Made by a program: the position numbers and the translations under genes
NCBI GenBank assembly: GCA_038120095.1
Contig: JAYOKZ010000004.1
Coordinates: forward strand, 57,634-121,633
Direction of reading: 5' to 3'
Origin: UBA2589 sp038120095
GTDB lineage: Bacteria > Gemmatimonadota > Gemmatimonadetes > Longimicrobiales > Gaopeijiaceae
Length of the DNA stretch: 64,000 bases
Shown: positions 44,475-52,382 of the stretch, in pieces
How the letters are laid out: each line of letters opens with the position of its first letter
Numbering within the stretch: the stretch's first letter is position 1
Notes under the pieces: generated by a model
Seen by the model: the letters and a program-made list of their open reading frames with translations, nothing else
Told to the model about the DNA's origin: nothing
The model's database searches: none

Positions 44475-45422
44475 CTACTCTTCGGTCGTCTTCGCCTCGG
44501 GAGACTCGCCACCCTCCGCCGCCGATGCCTCGGCCTCGGGCGGGGTGTCCGCTTCCGAGGGTGCAGCCGATTCGCCTTCCCCGTCATCCTTCAACCGAGC
44601 GGCAATGACCTCCGGACGCGGACGGCGCTTGCGGCGCGGACGCCGGCGCTTCGGAGCTTCCTTCTCCGTCGTCTCGCCCGTCTCCGTCGAATACGTCGTG
44701 GCCTCCATTTCGTCGATGCGACGCCTCTCGTCGGCCGGGACCTCCCTGCGTGCCACCCCGATCGTGTCGGCGATCGCCTTCGCGATGAGCGTCACCGACC
44801 GAATCGCATCGTCGTTACCCGGCACCGGGTAGTCGACCGTGTCGGGATCCGCGTTGGTGTCGGTGATCGCAATGATCGGGATCCCCAGCTTCTTGGCTTC
44901 CTTGACCGCGATCCCTTCCCGTCGGGCATCCACGACGAAAAGTGCTCCGGGCAGCCGGGACATATCCTTCACGCCCGCGAGGTACTTATCGAGCTTGATT
45001 CGCTCGCGTTCGAGCATGAGGCGCTCTTTCTTCGTGTAGAACTCGAAGGCATTCTCCTCCGCGCCGCGCTCCAACTCTTTCAGCCGACGGATCTGCTGCC
45101 GGATCGTTTGAAAATTCGTCAGCATTCCACCAAGCCACCGCTCCGTGACCCAGTAAGACCCACTGGTCTGCGCTTCCTGCTCCACTACCGATCGCAACTG
45201 CTTCTTGGTGCAGACGAACAGAACTCGCTCCCCACGGAGGACGACCTCCCGAACCGCCTGCTGGGCCGCCTGAAGACGATCCAGGGTTTTCCGGAGATCG
45301 ATGATGTGGATGCCGTTACGCTCCGTGAAGATGAAGCGCTTCATCTTCGGATTCCAACGGCGGGTCTGGTGGCCGAAATGCACTCCGGCCTCTAGCAGTT
45401 GATCGAGTCGTACTTCAGACAT
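44475..45422 (-). CDS. rpsB: Ribosomal protein S2 with a long charged tail
   Basis: Small-subunit protein needed for S1 binding. 315 residues; family members are about 230-260. The core shows LLEAGVHFGHQTRRWNPKM, NGIHIIDLRKTL, WLGGMLTNF and IPIIAITDTNADPDTVDYPVPGNDDA. After about residue 235 comes an extra tail, first Lys/Arg-rich (KRRRPRRKRRPRPEV) then acidic. ATG 45420-45422. The leader has two hairpins. Confidence 0.96.
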   Translation of the reverse strand: MSEVRLDQLLEAGVHFGHQTRRWNPKMKRFIFTERNGIHIIDLRKTLDRLQAAQQAVREVVLRGERVLFVCTKKQLRSVVEQEAQTSGSYWVTERWLGGMLTNFQTIRQQIRRLKELERGAEENAFEFYTKKERLMLERERIKLDKYLAGVKDMSRLPGALFVVDARREGIAVKEAKKLGIPIIAITDTNADPDTVDYPVPGNDDAIRSVTLIAKAIADTIGVARREVPADERRRIDEMEATTYSTETGETTEKEAPKRRRPRRKRRPRPEVIAARLKDDGEGESAAPSEADTPPEAEASAAEGGESPEAKTTEE

Positions 45423-45438
45423 GTTGAAACGAGGTCAT

Positions 45439-45489
45439 GGGGCCGATATACGCCCCGGTCAGGATGCAGGGCAGGAGAAACCAGCCCTG
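45439..45489 (-). promoter_or_regulatory. Paired hairpins in the rpsB leader
   Basis: Two stems lie in the 77-base spacer before rpsB: GGGGC/GCCCC (45439-45443 with 45452-45456) close to the start codon, and CAGGGC/GCCCTG (45467-45472 with 45484-45489). Such leaders can bind S2 in other bacteria for feedback control; that role here is inferred from position and structure. Confidence 0.5.
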
Positions 45490-45499
45490 AGAAACTTTC

Positions 45500-45895
45500 T
45501 TACCGCTTGGAGAACTGGAAACGCTTCCGAGCCTTCGGACGCCCCGGCTTCTTGCGCTCGACCTGGCGAGGATCCCGGGTGAGCATTCCTCTCTCCCGCA
45601 TGGCTCCACGAAGCTCTTCATCGTGCTGAACGAGTGCACGGGCGAGTCCCATCCGCACCGCGTCCGACTGGCCCGTCAGGCCACCGCCGTTGACACGGAC
45701 CAACACGTCGAAGGCGCCACTCAAATCTGCAACCTTGAGCGGTTCCTCCACGCGAATCTGGTGGGTCGGGCGAGGGAAGTAATCCTCCATCGCACGACCG
45801 TTCACACGCCATTCCCCCGTTCCCGGTCGGAGAAGAATGCGCGCGACAGAGCGCTTGCGGCGCCCCACGGTCTGAATCTGTTGTTCACCGGACAT
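45500..45895 (-). CDS. rpsI: Ribosomal protein S9
   Basis: Small-subunit head protein whose C-terminal tail reaches the P-site tRNA. 131 residues with VGRRKRSVARILLRPGTGEWRVNGR, VNGGGLTGQSDAVRMGLARAL and the conserved C-terminal end KARKRFQFSKR. ATG 45893-45895; 15 bases after rplM, the usual rplM-rpsI pair. Confidence 0.97.
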   Translation of the reverse strand: MSGEQQIQTVGRRKRSVARILLRPGTGEWRVNGRAMEDYFPRPTHQIRVEEPLKVADLSGAFDVLVRVNGGGLTGQSDAVRMGLARALVQHDEELRGAMRERGMLTRDPRQVERKKPGRPKARKRFQFSKR

Positions 45896-45910
45896 TCGTT
45901 AAATCCTGGT

Positions 45911-46339
45911 TCAGAGGTCCAGAGGCTCGGGCCGCTGGCCCTGATGAGGATGATCGGAGCCGGCGTACACCTTCAACTTCGACCGGAGAACACGTCCGAG
46001 TGCGTTCTTGGGCAGCATGCCCTTCACGGCAAGTTCGATGACCCGTTCAGGATGAGTCTCGATCATGCGTCTGAACGGAATGTGACGCTCGCCTCCCATG
46101 TAGCCGGAGTGGCGGAAATACGTCTTTTGATCGGCCTTGTTACCTGTCAGGCGCACTTTTTCGGCGTTGATCACGACGACGTTGTCCCCCGTGTCCAGAT
46201 GGGGAGTGTACGTCGGCTTGTGCTTGCCGCGAATCACCTTCGCGATCTCGGCGGCCAGGCGACCTAGAGGCTTGTCGGCTGCATCGACCACCCACCACGC
46301 GTGGTGGATGTCTTCAGCCTTGGGAGTAAACGTTCGCAT
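45911..46339 (-). CDS. rplM: Ribosomal protein L13
   Basis: Large-subunit assembly protein. 142 residues from ATG 46337-46339: MRTFTPKAEDIHHAWWVVDAADKPLGRLAAEIAKVIRGKHK, then DTGDNVVVINAEKVRLTGNK, KTYFRHSGYMGGER and GMLPKNALGR. An in-frame extension to 46567 would run across the promoter and into sigA and has no similarity. Confidence 0.97.
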   Translation of the reverse strand: MRTFTPKAEDIHHAWWVVDAADKPLGRLAAEIAKVIRGKHKPTYTPHLDTGDNVVVINAEKVRLTGNKADQKTYFRHSGYMGGERHIPFRRMIETHPERVIELAVKGMLPKNALGRVLRSKLKVYAGSDHPHQGQRPEPLDL

Positions 46340-46382
46340 GCCGATGTTCTGCAGAAACCACGCCACTTGAAAAGAGCTATCA

Positions 46383-46411
46383 AAGCTAGAGAAGCCCCAT
46401 CTGAGCGTCAA
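46383..46411 (-). promoter_or_regulatory. Candidate promoter for rplM-rpsI
   Basis: On the minus strand TTGACG (46411-46406), five of six consensus, and TAGCTT (46388-46383), weak, are separated by 17 bases. Transcription would start near 46377, about 38 bases before rplM. TTGACG also lies in a small CTGAG/CTCAG hairpin. Confidence 0.4.
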
Positions 46412-46457
46412 CGGCTCAGCGGCCTTGCGCGACGGGGGTTTTCGAGCACCAGCAGCG

Positions 46458-47309
46458 TTAGCGGTAGGTCTCCAGAAACCGGGCTCGGGACGCATGCCGA
46501 AGGCGGACCAACGCCTTCTCCTTGATCTGACGAACGCGCTCACGGGTGATCCCGAGAATCTCACCAATTTGCTCCAGCGTCATCGGTTCCTGCTCGTCCA
46601 GCCCGAAGTAGAGCCGCAAGATCTTGGCCTCGCGTTCCTTGAGCGTGTCGAGCGCATCCTCGATGGTTGCCTTCAACGCGTGCTCGAACGCCTCGTCTTC
46701 CGGCCCCGGGGAATACTGATCCGGGAGGTAGTCCAGCAAACGGTTGTCCTCACCGGGCGTCATCGGTGCATCGAGCGAAAGATGAGATTGAGATATCGCG
46801 AGAGTGCGCTCGATCTCCTCCTTACTCACGTCGAGTTCCTCGGCGATCTCATCCACCGTGGGTTCTCGACCCAATTCCTGAAGAAGCGTCGAACTGCGAC
46901 GTCCGATTCGGTAGAGCGCGCCGGCTCGATTCAGGGGCACGCGCACGATTCGACTTTGCTCGGCCAGAGCCTGCAGGATCGCCTGCCGGATCCACCAGAC
47001 CGCGTAGGAAATGAATTTGATTCCCTTCGTTTCGTCGAATTTATGCGCCGCCCGGATCAGACCGAGATTCCCCTCGTTGATCAGGTCGGAGAGCGGTACA
47101 CCCTGGTTCTGATACTTCTTGGCCACGGAAACCACGAAACGCAGGTTGGACCGAACGAGCTTGTCGAGAGCCTCTTCGTCGTCCTTGCGAATGAGCTTGG
47201 CGAGTCGGGCTTCCTCCGCACGGTCGATCAGCGGATACTGACTGATCTCCTTCAGATACTGATCCAGCGAGCCTTCAGTCGACGAAGCCCTGCGGGAAGA
47301 GAAGGTCAT
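46458..47309 (-). CDS. Primary-type sigma factor (RpoD/SigA family), short form
   Basis: Directs RNA polymerase to promoters. 283 residues from ATG 47307-47309. Region 1.2 SLDQYLKEISQYPLI, region 2 NLRFVVSVAKKYQNQGVPLSDLINEGNLGLIRAAHKFD and KFISYAVWWIRQAI, region 3 and region 4 TLEQIGEILGITRERVRQIKEKALVRLR are all present; region 1.1 is absent, as in the short primary factors of Bacteroidota and relatives. Intact region 4.2 and strongly typical region 2.4 fit the housekeeping role, but an RpoS-like group 2 factor is possible. A frame to 47405 adds an unlike N-terminus. Confidence 0.9.
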   Translation of the reverse strand: MTFSSRRASSTEGSLDQYLKEISQYPLIDRAEEARLAKLIRKDDEEALDKLVRSNLRFVVSVAKKYQNQGVPLSDLINEGNLGLIRAAHKFDETKGIKFISYAVWWIRQAILQALAEQSRIVRVPLNRAGALYRIGRRSSTLLQELGREPTVDEIAEELDVSKEEIERTLAISQSHLSLDAPMTPGEDNRLLDYLPDQYSPGPEDEAFEHALKATIEDALDTLKEREAKILRLYFGLDEQEPMTLEQIGEILGITRERVRQIKEKALVRLRHASRARFLETYR

Positions 47310-47645
47310 CTTGAGCGCGCGCGCAAAGAGATGCTGTTCGGCTACGATGTCGTTCTGAAACACCGCTGCCCCGCGTAGGATCTCAAGGATCCAGACATCG
47401 CGCAATGGCTCTACTCAAGCGCCGCAGCACTCGGGCGGACGGCAGACGCCCTCTGTTCGGCTCTTGCGTGTCTCGCCCGAGCGAGCACGGCGGGATCAGC
47501 ACGTCGGCCTCCGCCGGAATTCTCGATCCGAACCACTCGTCACGGCGGTCCTGCTGGATCTGAGGTGTGACTCCGAAAATGCTCCAGCTCGCTTCCCCGG
47601 GGACCGAGGGTCAACCCAGAAGCCGACGGTCCGTTCGCACGCCCC
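47310..47645 (-). other. Spacer between the NtrC-type regulator and the sigma gene
   Basis: 336 bases without a gene I can support. A five-pair stem GGATC/GATCC (47378-47392) lies 70 bases before the sigma gene. The sigma-gene promoter should be here; TTGCGC with GATCCT, 17 bases apart, overlaps the stem, but is weak. Confidence 0.3.
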
Positions 47646-49007
47646 TCAAGCGTCCCGGGACAGACCGTACTTGTCGATCTTCTTGTACAAGTTCGATCTC
47701 GGCATGTCGATGCGCCGGGCCGTCTCGGCAACGTTCCAGTCATTCTCGCGGAGCTTCTGCTGGATGAACGCTCGCTCGGCTCCGACCTTGAAGTCTGGAA
47801 ACGTCTCGGTCGCGAGCAGATCTCCAGAGAGCCCGGGAGTCGCCGAGCGACTGCCGGCCAGCATCTCCACATCCTCGGCACGAACCGAACCCCCGGACGA
47901 CAGGATCAGGAGGCGCTCGACCGTATTTCGAAGTTCTCGAATGTTCCCCGGCCACGACAACGCCTGCAGGCGCTCGATCGCATCCGCCTGGAAGGATCTC
48001 GGGGGCATTCCGCCTCTCTGCGTCATGAGGTCTGAGAAGTGCTGGATCAGCATCGGAATGTCGTCACGGCGCTCGCGAAGTGGCGGCGTATGGATCGGAA
48101 CCACGTTGAGGCGATAGAAGAGGTCTTCGCGAAACGTGCCCTCGTCGATTTCAAGAGAAAGATCCTTATTGGTGGCCGCGACGACGCGGACGTCTACGTC
48201 GATCGAGCGGCTGCCCCCCACACGGGTGACCACCCCCTGTTCGAGCGCGCGCAGGACCTTGGCCTGAGCATCGGAGGACATGTCGCCGATCTCGTCGAGG
48301 AAGAGTGTTCCGCCGTGCGCCTGCTCGAACTTACCCGCGTAATCGGCCACAGCCCCGGTGAATGAGCCCTTGATGTGGCCAAAAAGAGCGGATTCGATGA
48401 GCTCCGACGGAATCGCGGCACAATTCACCTCGACGAACGGGCGTTCCGATCGGGGGGACAGACGATGGATTGCACGGGCTACCAATTCTTTCCCGGTCCC
48501 GTTCTCGCCGGTGATCAGAACCCGGGCATCGGTAGGCCCGACCCGCTCGATCCGCTCGAGGACCTGACGAACGGCATAGGACGTCCCGACGATCTCGTAG
48601 CGGCTTTCGATCTCATCGCGCAGGTCAGCCATGGAACGCGTGAGGCCCCTGAGCTCCAGGGCCCGACGAAGCGTTACGAGCAGACGGTCGGTATCAAGCG
48701 GCTTCTCGAGAAAATCATAGGCTCCCTTTCGGGTGGCCTCGACCGCCGTATCGATCGTGCCGTGCCCTGAGATCATGACGACCGGGGTGCTCGGGTCCTG
48801 CTCGCGAAGTCCAGCAAGGACGTCGAGCCCATCCATGCCCGGCATCTTCACATCGAGGAAGATCACGTCCGGGTTGAAATCGGCCGCGAGGCGGAGGCCC
48901 TGGTGACCATCCTCCGCAGCCTTCACCTCATGGCCCTCGTACTCGAACACCTGCACGAGTGCCGTGCGGATTCCGCGTTCATCGTCGACTACGAGCAGTC
49001 GGGCCAT
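47646..49007 (-). CDS. NtrC-family sigma-54 response regulator
   Basis: Two-component activator of sigma-54 promoters. 453 residues: receiver domain (1-120, phospho-acceptor Asp52 in FLDVKMPGMDG, Lys102), AAA+ domain with Walker A GENGTGKE (167-174), Walker B GGTLFLDEIGDM and the sigma-54 contact loop GSFTGA at 214-219 (usual GAFTGA), arginine finger region and a C-terminal Fis-type helix-turn-helix (NWNVAETARRIDMPRSNLYKKIDKYG). It resembles NtrX. No kinase is adjacent; an NtrY-like kinase lies about 10 kb away (59354-63460) and could be the partner. rpoN is not in the window. Confidence 0.93.
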   Translation of the reverse strand: MARLLVVDDERGIRTALVQVFEYEGHEVKAAEDGHQGLRLAADFNPDVIFLDVKMPGMDGLDVLAGLREQDPSTPVVMISGHGTIDTAVEATRKGAYDFLEKPLDTDRLLVTLRRALELRGLTRSMADLRDEIESRYEIVGTSYAVRQVLERIERVGPTDARVLITGENGTGKELVARAIHRLSPRSERPFVEVNCAAIPSELIESALFGHIKGSFTGAVADYAGKFEQAHGGTLFLDEIGDMSSDAQAKVLRALEQGVVTRVGGSRSIDVDVRVVAATNKDLSLEIDEGTFREDLFYRLNVVPIHTPPLRERRDDIPMLIQHFSDLMTQRGGMPPRSFQADAIERLQALSWPGNIRELRNTVERLLILSSGGSVRAEDVEMLAGSRSATPGLSGDLLATETFPDFKVGAERAFIQQKLRENDWNVAETARRIDMPRSNLYKKIDKYGLSRDA

Positions 49008-49037
49008 CGAGATCCGTGCCTGAGGGATTTGGGTTGA

Positions 49038-49724
49038 TCAGCCGTCATCCACGGCGCGGTCCAGATTCCGTGGAGTCGCGAAGAGTACGAAGTCGTCGCC
49101 GCGGATCCTGACATCGGCAATACCGGAGGGAAGAGTGAGCCAGAGTGATGGACCTTGATCCCTATCGACGGACATGGGAAGTGCGCGAATGAACGCATCG
49201 AGCAGCCGCCCGGGAACAGGCACCCCGTGGGCGCGCGCGCCAGTGATGTCGAAAACGAGTCGACGGTCCGAACGCGTGAGCTGACCCTCCAGTGCCGCCG
49301 AGACCGTGTCCGGAAGGACTCCGAGGAAGGACCAGAGACGATCCGCGCCCGGCCACACGGTCGTGACGACGTCCGCACGAAGCACGAGCGCACCTGAGCT
49401 GGCCCGGACCGAGGGGTTGAGGAAACCGTCCGGCAGAAGCCCAGGGAAGCTCTGAGCCAGAACCGCGGTAGCCTCATCCGAGCTCATGGTCAGCGATGAG
49501 GGGCCTTCTCCCGAACGCAGTCGCAGAAGGCGATCGACCGTGCGCCCCGCCAGCAGGTGACGCGCGTCCCTCTCCGCTGCGCGTATCCCCTCAGACGGGA
49601 CGTCGTCCCGGCGAACCTCGACCGGGCTGAGGCCTCGGGTCGGCGGGTCGGAGCGGAGGGACACGATCACGACCGCACTGAGCGTCATCGCCCCGACGAA
49701 AGCACCGAGCCGTCCGACCGTCAT
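49038..49724 (-). CDS. Anchored hypothetical protein
   Basis: 228 residues with one N-terminal hydrophobic helix (about 5-22) as an anchor or signal and no lipobox. The rest, with AAERDARHLLAGRTVDRLLRLRSGEG and repeated beta-like stretches (VRASSGALVLRADVVT, LTRSDRRLVFDITGARAHGVPVPGRLLDAFI), looks like a periplasmic beta-rich domain. I recognise no family. ATG 49722-49724 overlaps the thpR stop (ATGA), and it ends 30 bases before the NtrC-type regulator. Confidence 0.7.
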   Translation of the reverse strand: MTVGRLGAFVGAMTLSAVVIVSLRSDPPTRGLSPVEVRRDDVPSEGIRAAERDARHLLAGRTVDRLLRLRSGEGPSSLTMSSDEATAVLAQSFPGLLPDGFLNPSVRASSGALVLRADVVTTVWPGADRLWSFLGVLPDTVSAALEGQLTRSDRRLVFDITGARAHGVPVPGRLLDAFIRALPMSVDRDQGPSLWLTLPSGIADVRIRGDDFVLFATPRNLDRAVDDG

Positions 49725-50287
49725 CGGGCCGTCCCCAACCGCACCGAGGATAGGATGCTGTGATGCGTTCCATCTCGCGACACATGACTGCGCATCAGCT
49801 CGATGGAGTGGACCTTGAGCGGATCCGTGAACTCGAGGGAGGCGAACAATCCGTCCAGATCACGAAAGGCTCCCGCACCACCCGAGTCGCCCGCTCTGCC
49901 CAACGTCACGTGCGGGTGGAAGGAACGCGTCTCGGATGCAAAGCCCGCGTCACCCAGAGCCCACTCGAGGTCCTGCTTAAGGCAGCGGAGCTCCGGGGAT
50001 GCTTCGACTCCCAGCCACAGGACGTTCGGACGGCGCACTGTCGGGAAGGCTCCGAACCCGGTGATGGCGGTCTCAAAGGGGCGGGTCGCCTCAGCCGCGC
50101 GTCTGATCGCGTCAATGACGGCGTCGACTCGTTCCCGACGCACATCCCCCAGGAACTTCAACATCACATGAAAGTTCTCCGGCTCGACCCAGCGCACCGG
50201 TAGTTCCCGATCCCTGAGCGCCCGAGCAGCCCGATACACCTTCGACCGCTGTCGCTTGGGGAAGTTGATGCCTACGAAGAGCCGCAT
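49721..50287 (-). CDS. thpR: RNA 2',3'-cyclic phosphodiesterase (LigT/2H family)
   Basis: 2H-fold enzyme acting on 2',3'-cyclic phosphate or 2'-5' linked RNA. 188 residues opening MRLFVGINFP. The second catalytic motif is HVTL (His126, Thr128). The first is FHVMLKFLGDV with His40, but Met42 replaces the usual Thr of HxT, so activity may be altered. The remaining layout (VRWVEPENFH, ITGFGAFPTVRRPNVLWLGV) is standard. Confidence 0.88.
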   Translation of the reverse strand: MRLFVGINFPKRQRSKVYRAARALRDRELPVRWVEPENFHVMLKFLGDVRRERVDAVIDAIRRAAEATRPFETAITGFGAFPTVRRPNVLWLGVEASPELRCLKQDLEWALGDAGFASETRSFHPHVTLGRAGDSGGAGAFRDLDGLFASLEFTDPLKVHSIELMRSHVSRDGTHHSILSSVRLGTAR

Positions 50288-50407
50288 CGTCGCTGGATGT
50301 GGGGGGTGCGCGTCCCGGAACGATTGTCGGACAGGTCCCTAAGTGTACGCCTGGAAGACTTCCAAGGCGAGCAAAACAGTCTCAAACGTCCGTTCTCGTG
50401 AGAGTCG

Positions 50408-51379
50408 TCAGCGGTGGGAGTCGACCGCCGGGCCCTCATCCTGGTCGGCGGCAGGACCGTCCTCGGGCGATGCGAGATCTTCTCGCGCGAGGTTGAGACG
50501 TTGCGTCGGGTACGCCAATGTCACGTCCCCGTGCTCGCCAAACGCGTCGAGAACGAGCTCCCACAGGGCGCTGCCGGAACCACGACGCTCTCGGGGACGA
50601 CACAGATACCGCAGCGTGAGTTCCACACCACTGTCTGCCACGGAGACGTACACCACGGGCGTCAACGTTCGATATCGAATGAGAAAGCGCTGTTCGTCCC
50701 ACGACGTTCCCTGCTCCGGCTGCTTGCTCAGGTCGATCGTGTGATGCTTCGCCAACTCCTCCAGAATCGACTTGGCGCGACGCCAGTTGCTTTCGAACGT
50801 CACCAGCACCTTGAGTTCGTTCCAGAGGTAAGGAAAGCCCGCCACGTAGTTCGCGAGGGGCGAGGTAAACACCAGTGCATTCGGTATGTGGATCAGACGA
50901 CCCGTGCTCTGGTCCGCACTCACCCAGTTACCGATCTCCATAATCGTGAACTGAAACAGACTCCGGTCGACAACATCACCCGCGTGAGGCCCGATCTGGA
51001 TACGATCTCCGAGATCGAACGGACGCCTCCATCGGATGAACACCCAACCGGCGAGGTCTGCCACGATGTCCTTCAAGGCAATCGCGACCCCAGCCGAGAG
51101 AAGCCCCAAAAAGGTGCCGATCGATCGAATCGCTGTGAACCAGATCTGCACCAGCAGGAGCACCGAGAGCACGAAGCTGATCGTGGCCGAGCCCTTCGCC
51201 CATCGGTAGCGTAGCTCGGAGGTATCGGTCCGTCCGGAAACCTCGGCAAGAACCGCTCGCCGCAGGAAGAGCACGAGCGCCACGACGAGGACCGACAGGA
51301 CGAGATTCGCTTCGGTCTCTGCGTCCAGACCCGGAATCAATAGGCCCGGCTGACCGATTGTGCCCTGTCGCACCGTCAT
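50408..51379 (-). CDS. MscS-family mechanosensitive channel
   Basis: 323 residues from ATG 51377-51379, which overlaps the stop of the EamA gene (ATGA). Three helices lie at about 22-42, 62-80 and 85-110; the last carries the pore-like FLGLLSAGVAIALKDIVADLAGW, followed by the beta domain with RRPFDLGDRIQIG, GDVVD and IPNALVFTSPLANY. The C-terminal 70 residues are cytosolic and charged. Probably releases osmolytes on hypo-osmotic shock. A longer frame to 51520 has no support. Confidence 0.9.
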   Translation of the reverse strand: MTVRQGTIGQPGLLIPGLDAETEANLVLSVLVVALVLFLRRAVLAEVSGRTDTSELRYRWAKGSATISFVLSVLLLVQIWFTAIRSIGTFLGLLSAGVAIALKDIVADLAGWVFIRWRRPFDLGDRIQIGPHAGDVVDRSLFQFTIMEIGNWVSADQSTGRLIHIPNALVFTSPLANYVAGFPYLWNELKVLVTFESNWRRAKSILEELAKHHTIDLSKQPEQGTSWDEQRFLIRYRTLTPVVYVSVADSGVELTLRYLCRPRERRGSGSALWELVLDAFGEHGDVTLAYPTQRLNLAREDLASPEDGPAADQDEGPAVDSHR

Positions 51380-52353
51380 GTGGCCGCCACGTTCACAGAG
51401 TTGCCCTCGTCGCGGACCGGACCCGGTCGAGGGTCGGTCGTAATCACCACGACCGAGGCGAGGATGATGGCCGCCGCGAGCATGGAGCGCGGGGTCACCG
51501 GCTCGTTTGCGAATGCCCAACCCAGAATGAGGGCGACGACCGGATTCACATAGGCATACGTCCCGACGGTCGAGGGTGAGACGACGGTCAGGAGCCAGAT
51601 GTAGGCACCGTATCCGATCAGTGCTCCGGCAATGATCAGATAGACGAAGGCTCCCCAGGATCTCACGGAAATTTGAGCCATGGAAAACCCGTCTGCCTCC
51701 CCGAAGGCCGCCGAAAGGACCGCAAACACAAGCCCGCCCGACAGCATCTGCGTGGCGACGAGCATCCTCGGCCGGGGGAGGTCGACAGCGTACCGGGACA
51801 CGAGTGATCCGATGGCCCAGCAGAGGCTTCCTCCCAGGACCAGGACGGCGCCCAGCAGCTCACGCGCGCCACCCGCCCCAACTCCGGGGGAACCTGCGAG
51901 AAGACCGACGCCCGCGAAGCCCCCCAAGAGCCCAAACGCCGATCGCTGCGACGGCCTCGAGCGTGATCCGAACCCGGCGTCGATCAGCACCATCCAGAGT
52001 GGCACGGTCGCCACGATGAGCGCGACCATCCCGCTGGGAACCCACTGCTCAGCGATGACTACCGCCCCATTTCCTCCCACGAGGAGAAGAATTCCCGAGG
52101 CAGCACCCCACTTCCACTGTCCGGCAGTCGGCGCTTTCACACCGAGTGATCGAGACCACACGTACATCACCGTCCCCGCGATGAGAAAGCGAGCGGACGC
52201 CATCCCCATCGGGGGCATGGTTTCGATCGCGAAACGAATGGCGAGGTACGTAGAACCCCAGACCAGGTAGATCGCCGCGAACGCGATCAGGAGCGCTCCG
52301 AGCCGCGGGCCGTCATTGCTCGGAGGCCCATCGAATGCAGACGTCGAGTTCAT
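51376..52353 (-). CDS. EamA/DMT-family transporter
   Basis: 325 residues from ATG 52351-52353, with ten predicted helices in two EamA repeats (AIYLVWGSTYLAIRFAIETMPP early; GYGAYIWLLTVVSPSTVGTYAYVNPVVALILGW in the second). The region resembles YedA/RhaT-type drug/metabolite exporters; substrate unknown. An upstream in-frame start at 52407 overlaps comM. It is 29 bases after comM. Confidence 0.9.
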   Translation of the reverse strand: MNSTSAFDGPPSNDGPRLGALLIAFAAIYLVWGSTYLAIRFAIETMPPMGMASARFLIAGTVMYVWSRSLGVKAPTAGQWKWGAASGILLLVGGNGAVVIAEQWVPSGMVALIVATVPLWMVLIDAGFGSRSRPSQRSAFGLLGGFAGVGLLAGSPGVGAGGARELLGAVLVLGGSLCWAIGSLVSRYAVDLPRPRMLVATQMLSGGLVFAVLSAAFGEADGFSMAQISVRSWGAFVYLIIAGALIGYGAYIWLLTVVSPSTVGTYAYVNPVVALILGWAFANEPVTPRSMLAAAIILASVVVITTDPRPGPVRDEGNSVNVAAT

Positions 52354-52382
52354 GCGGGAAGGTCGCTGCGTTCTCACACACG

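Noticed and set aside
43176..45395. A 739-residue open frame on the plus strand opposite pyrH, tsf and rpsB.
   Set aside because: It is antisense to three unmistakable core genes and shows no recognisable domain; long antisense frames are expected at this GC content.
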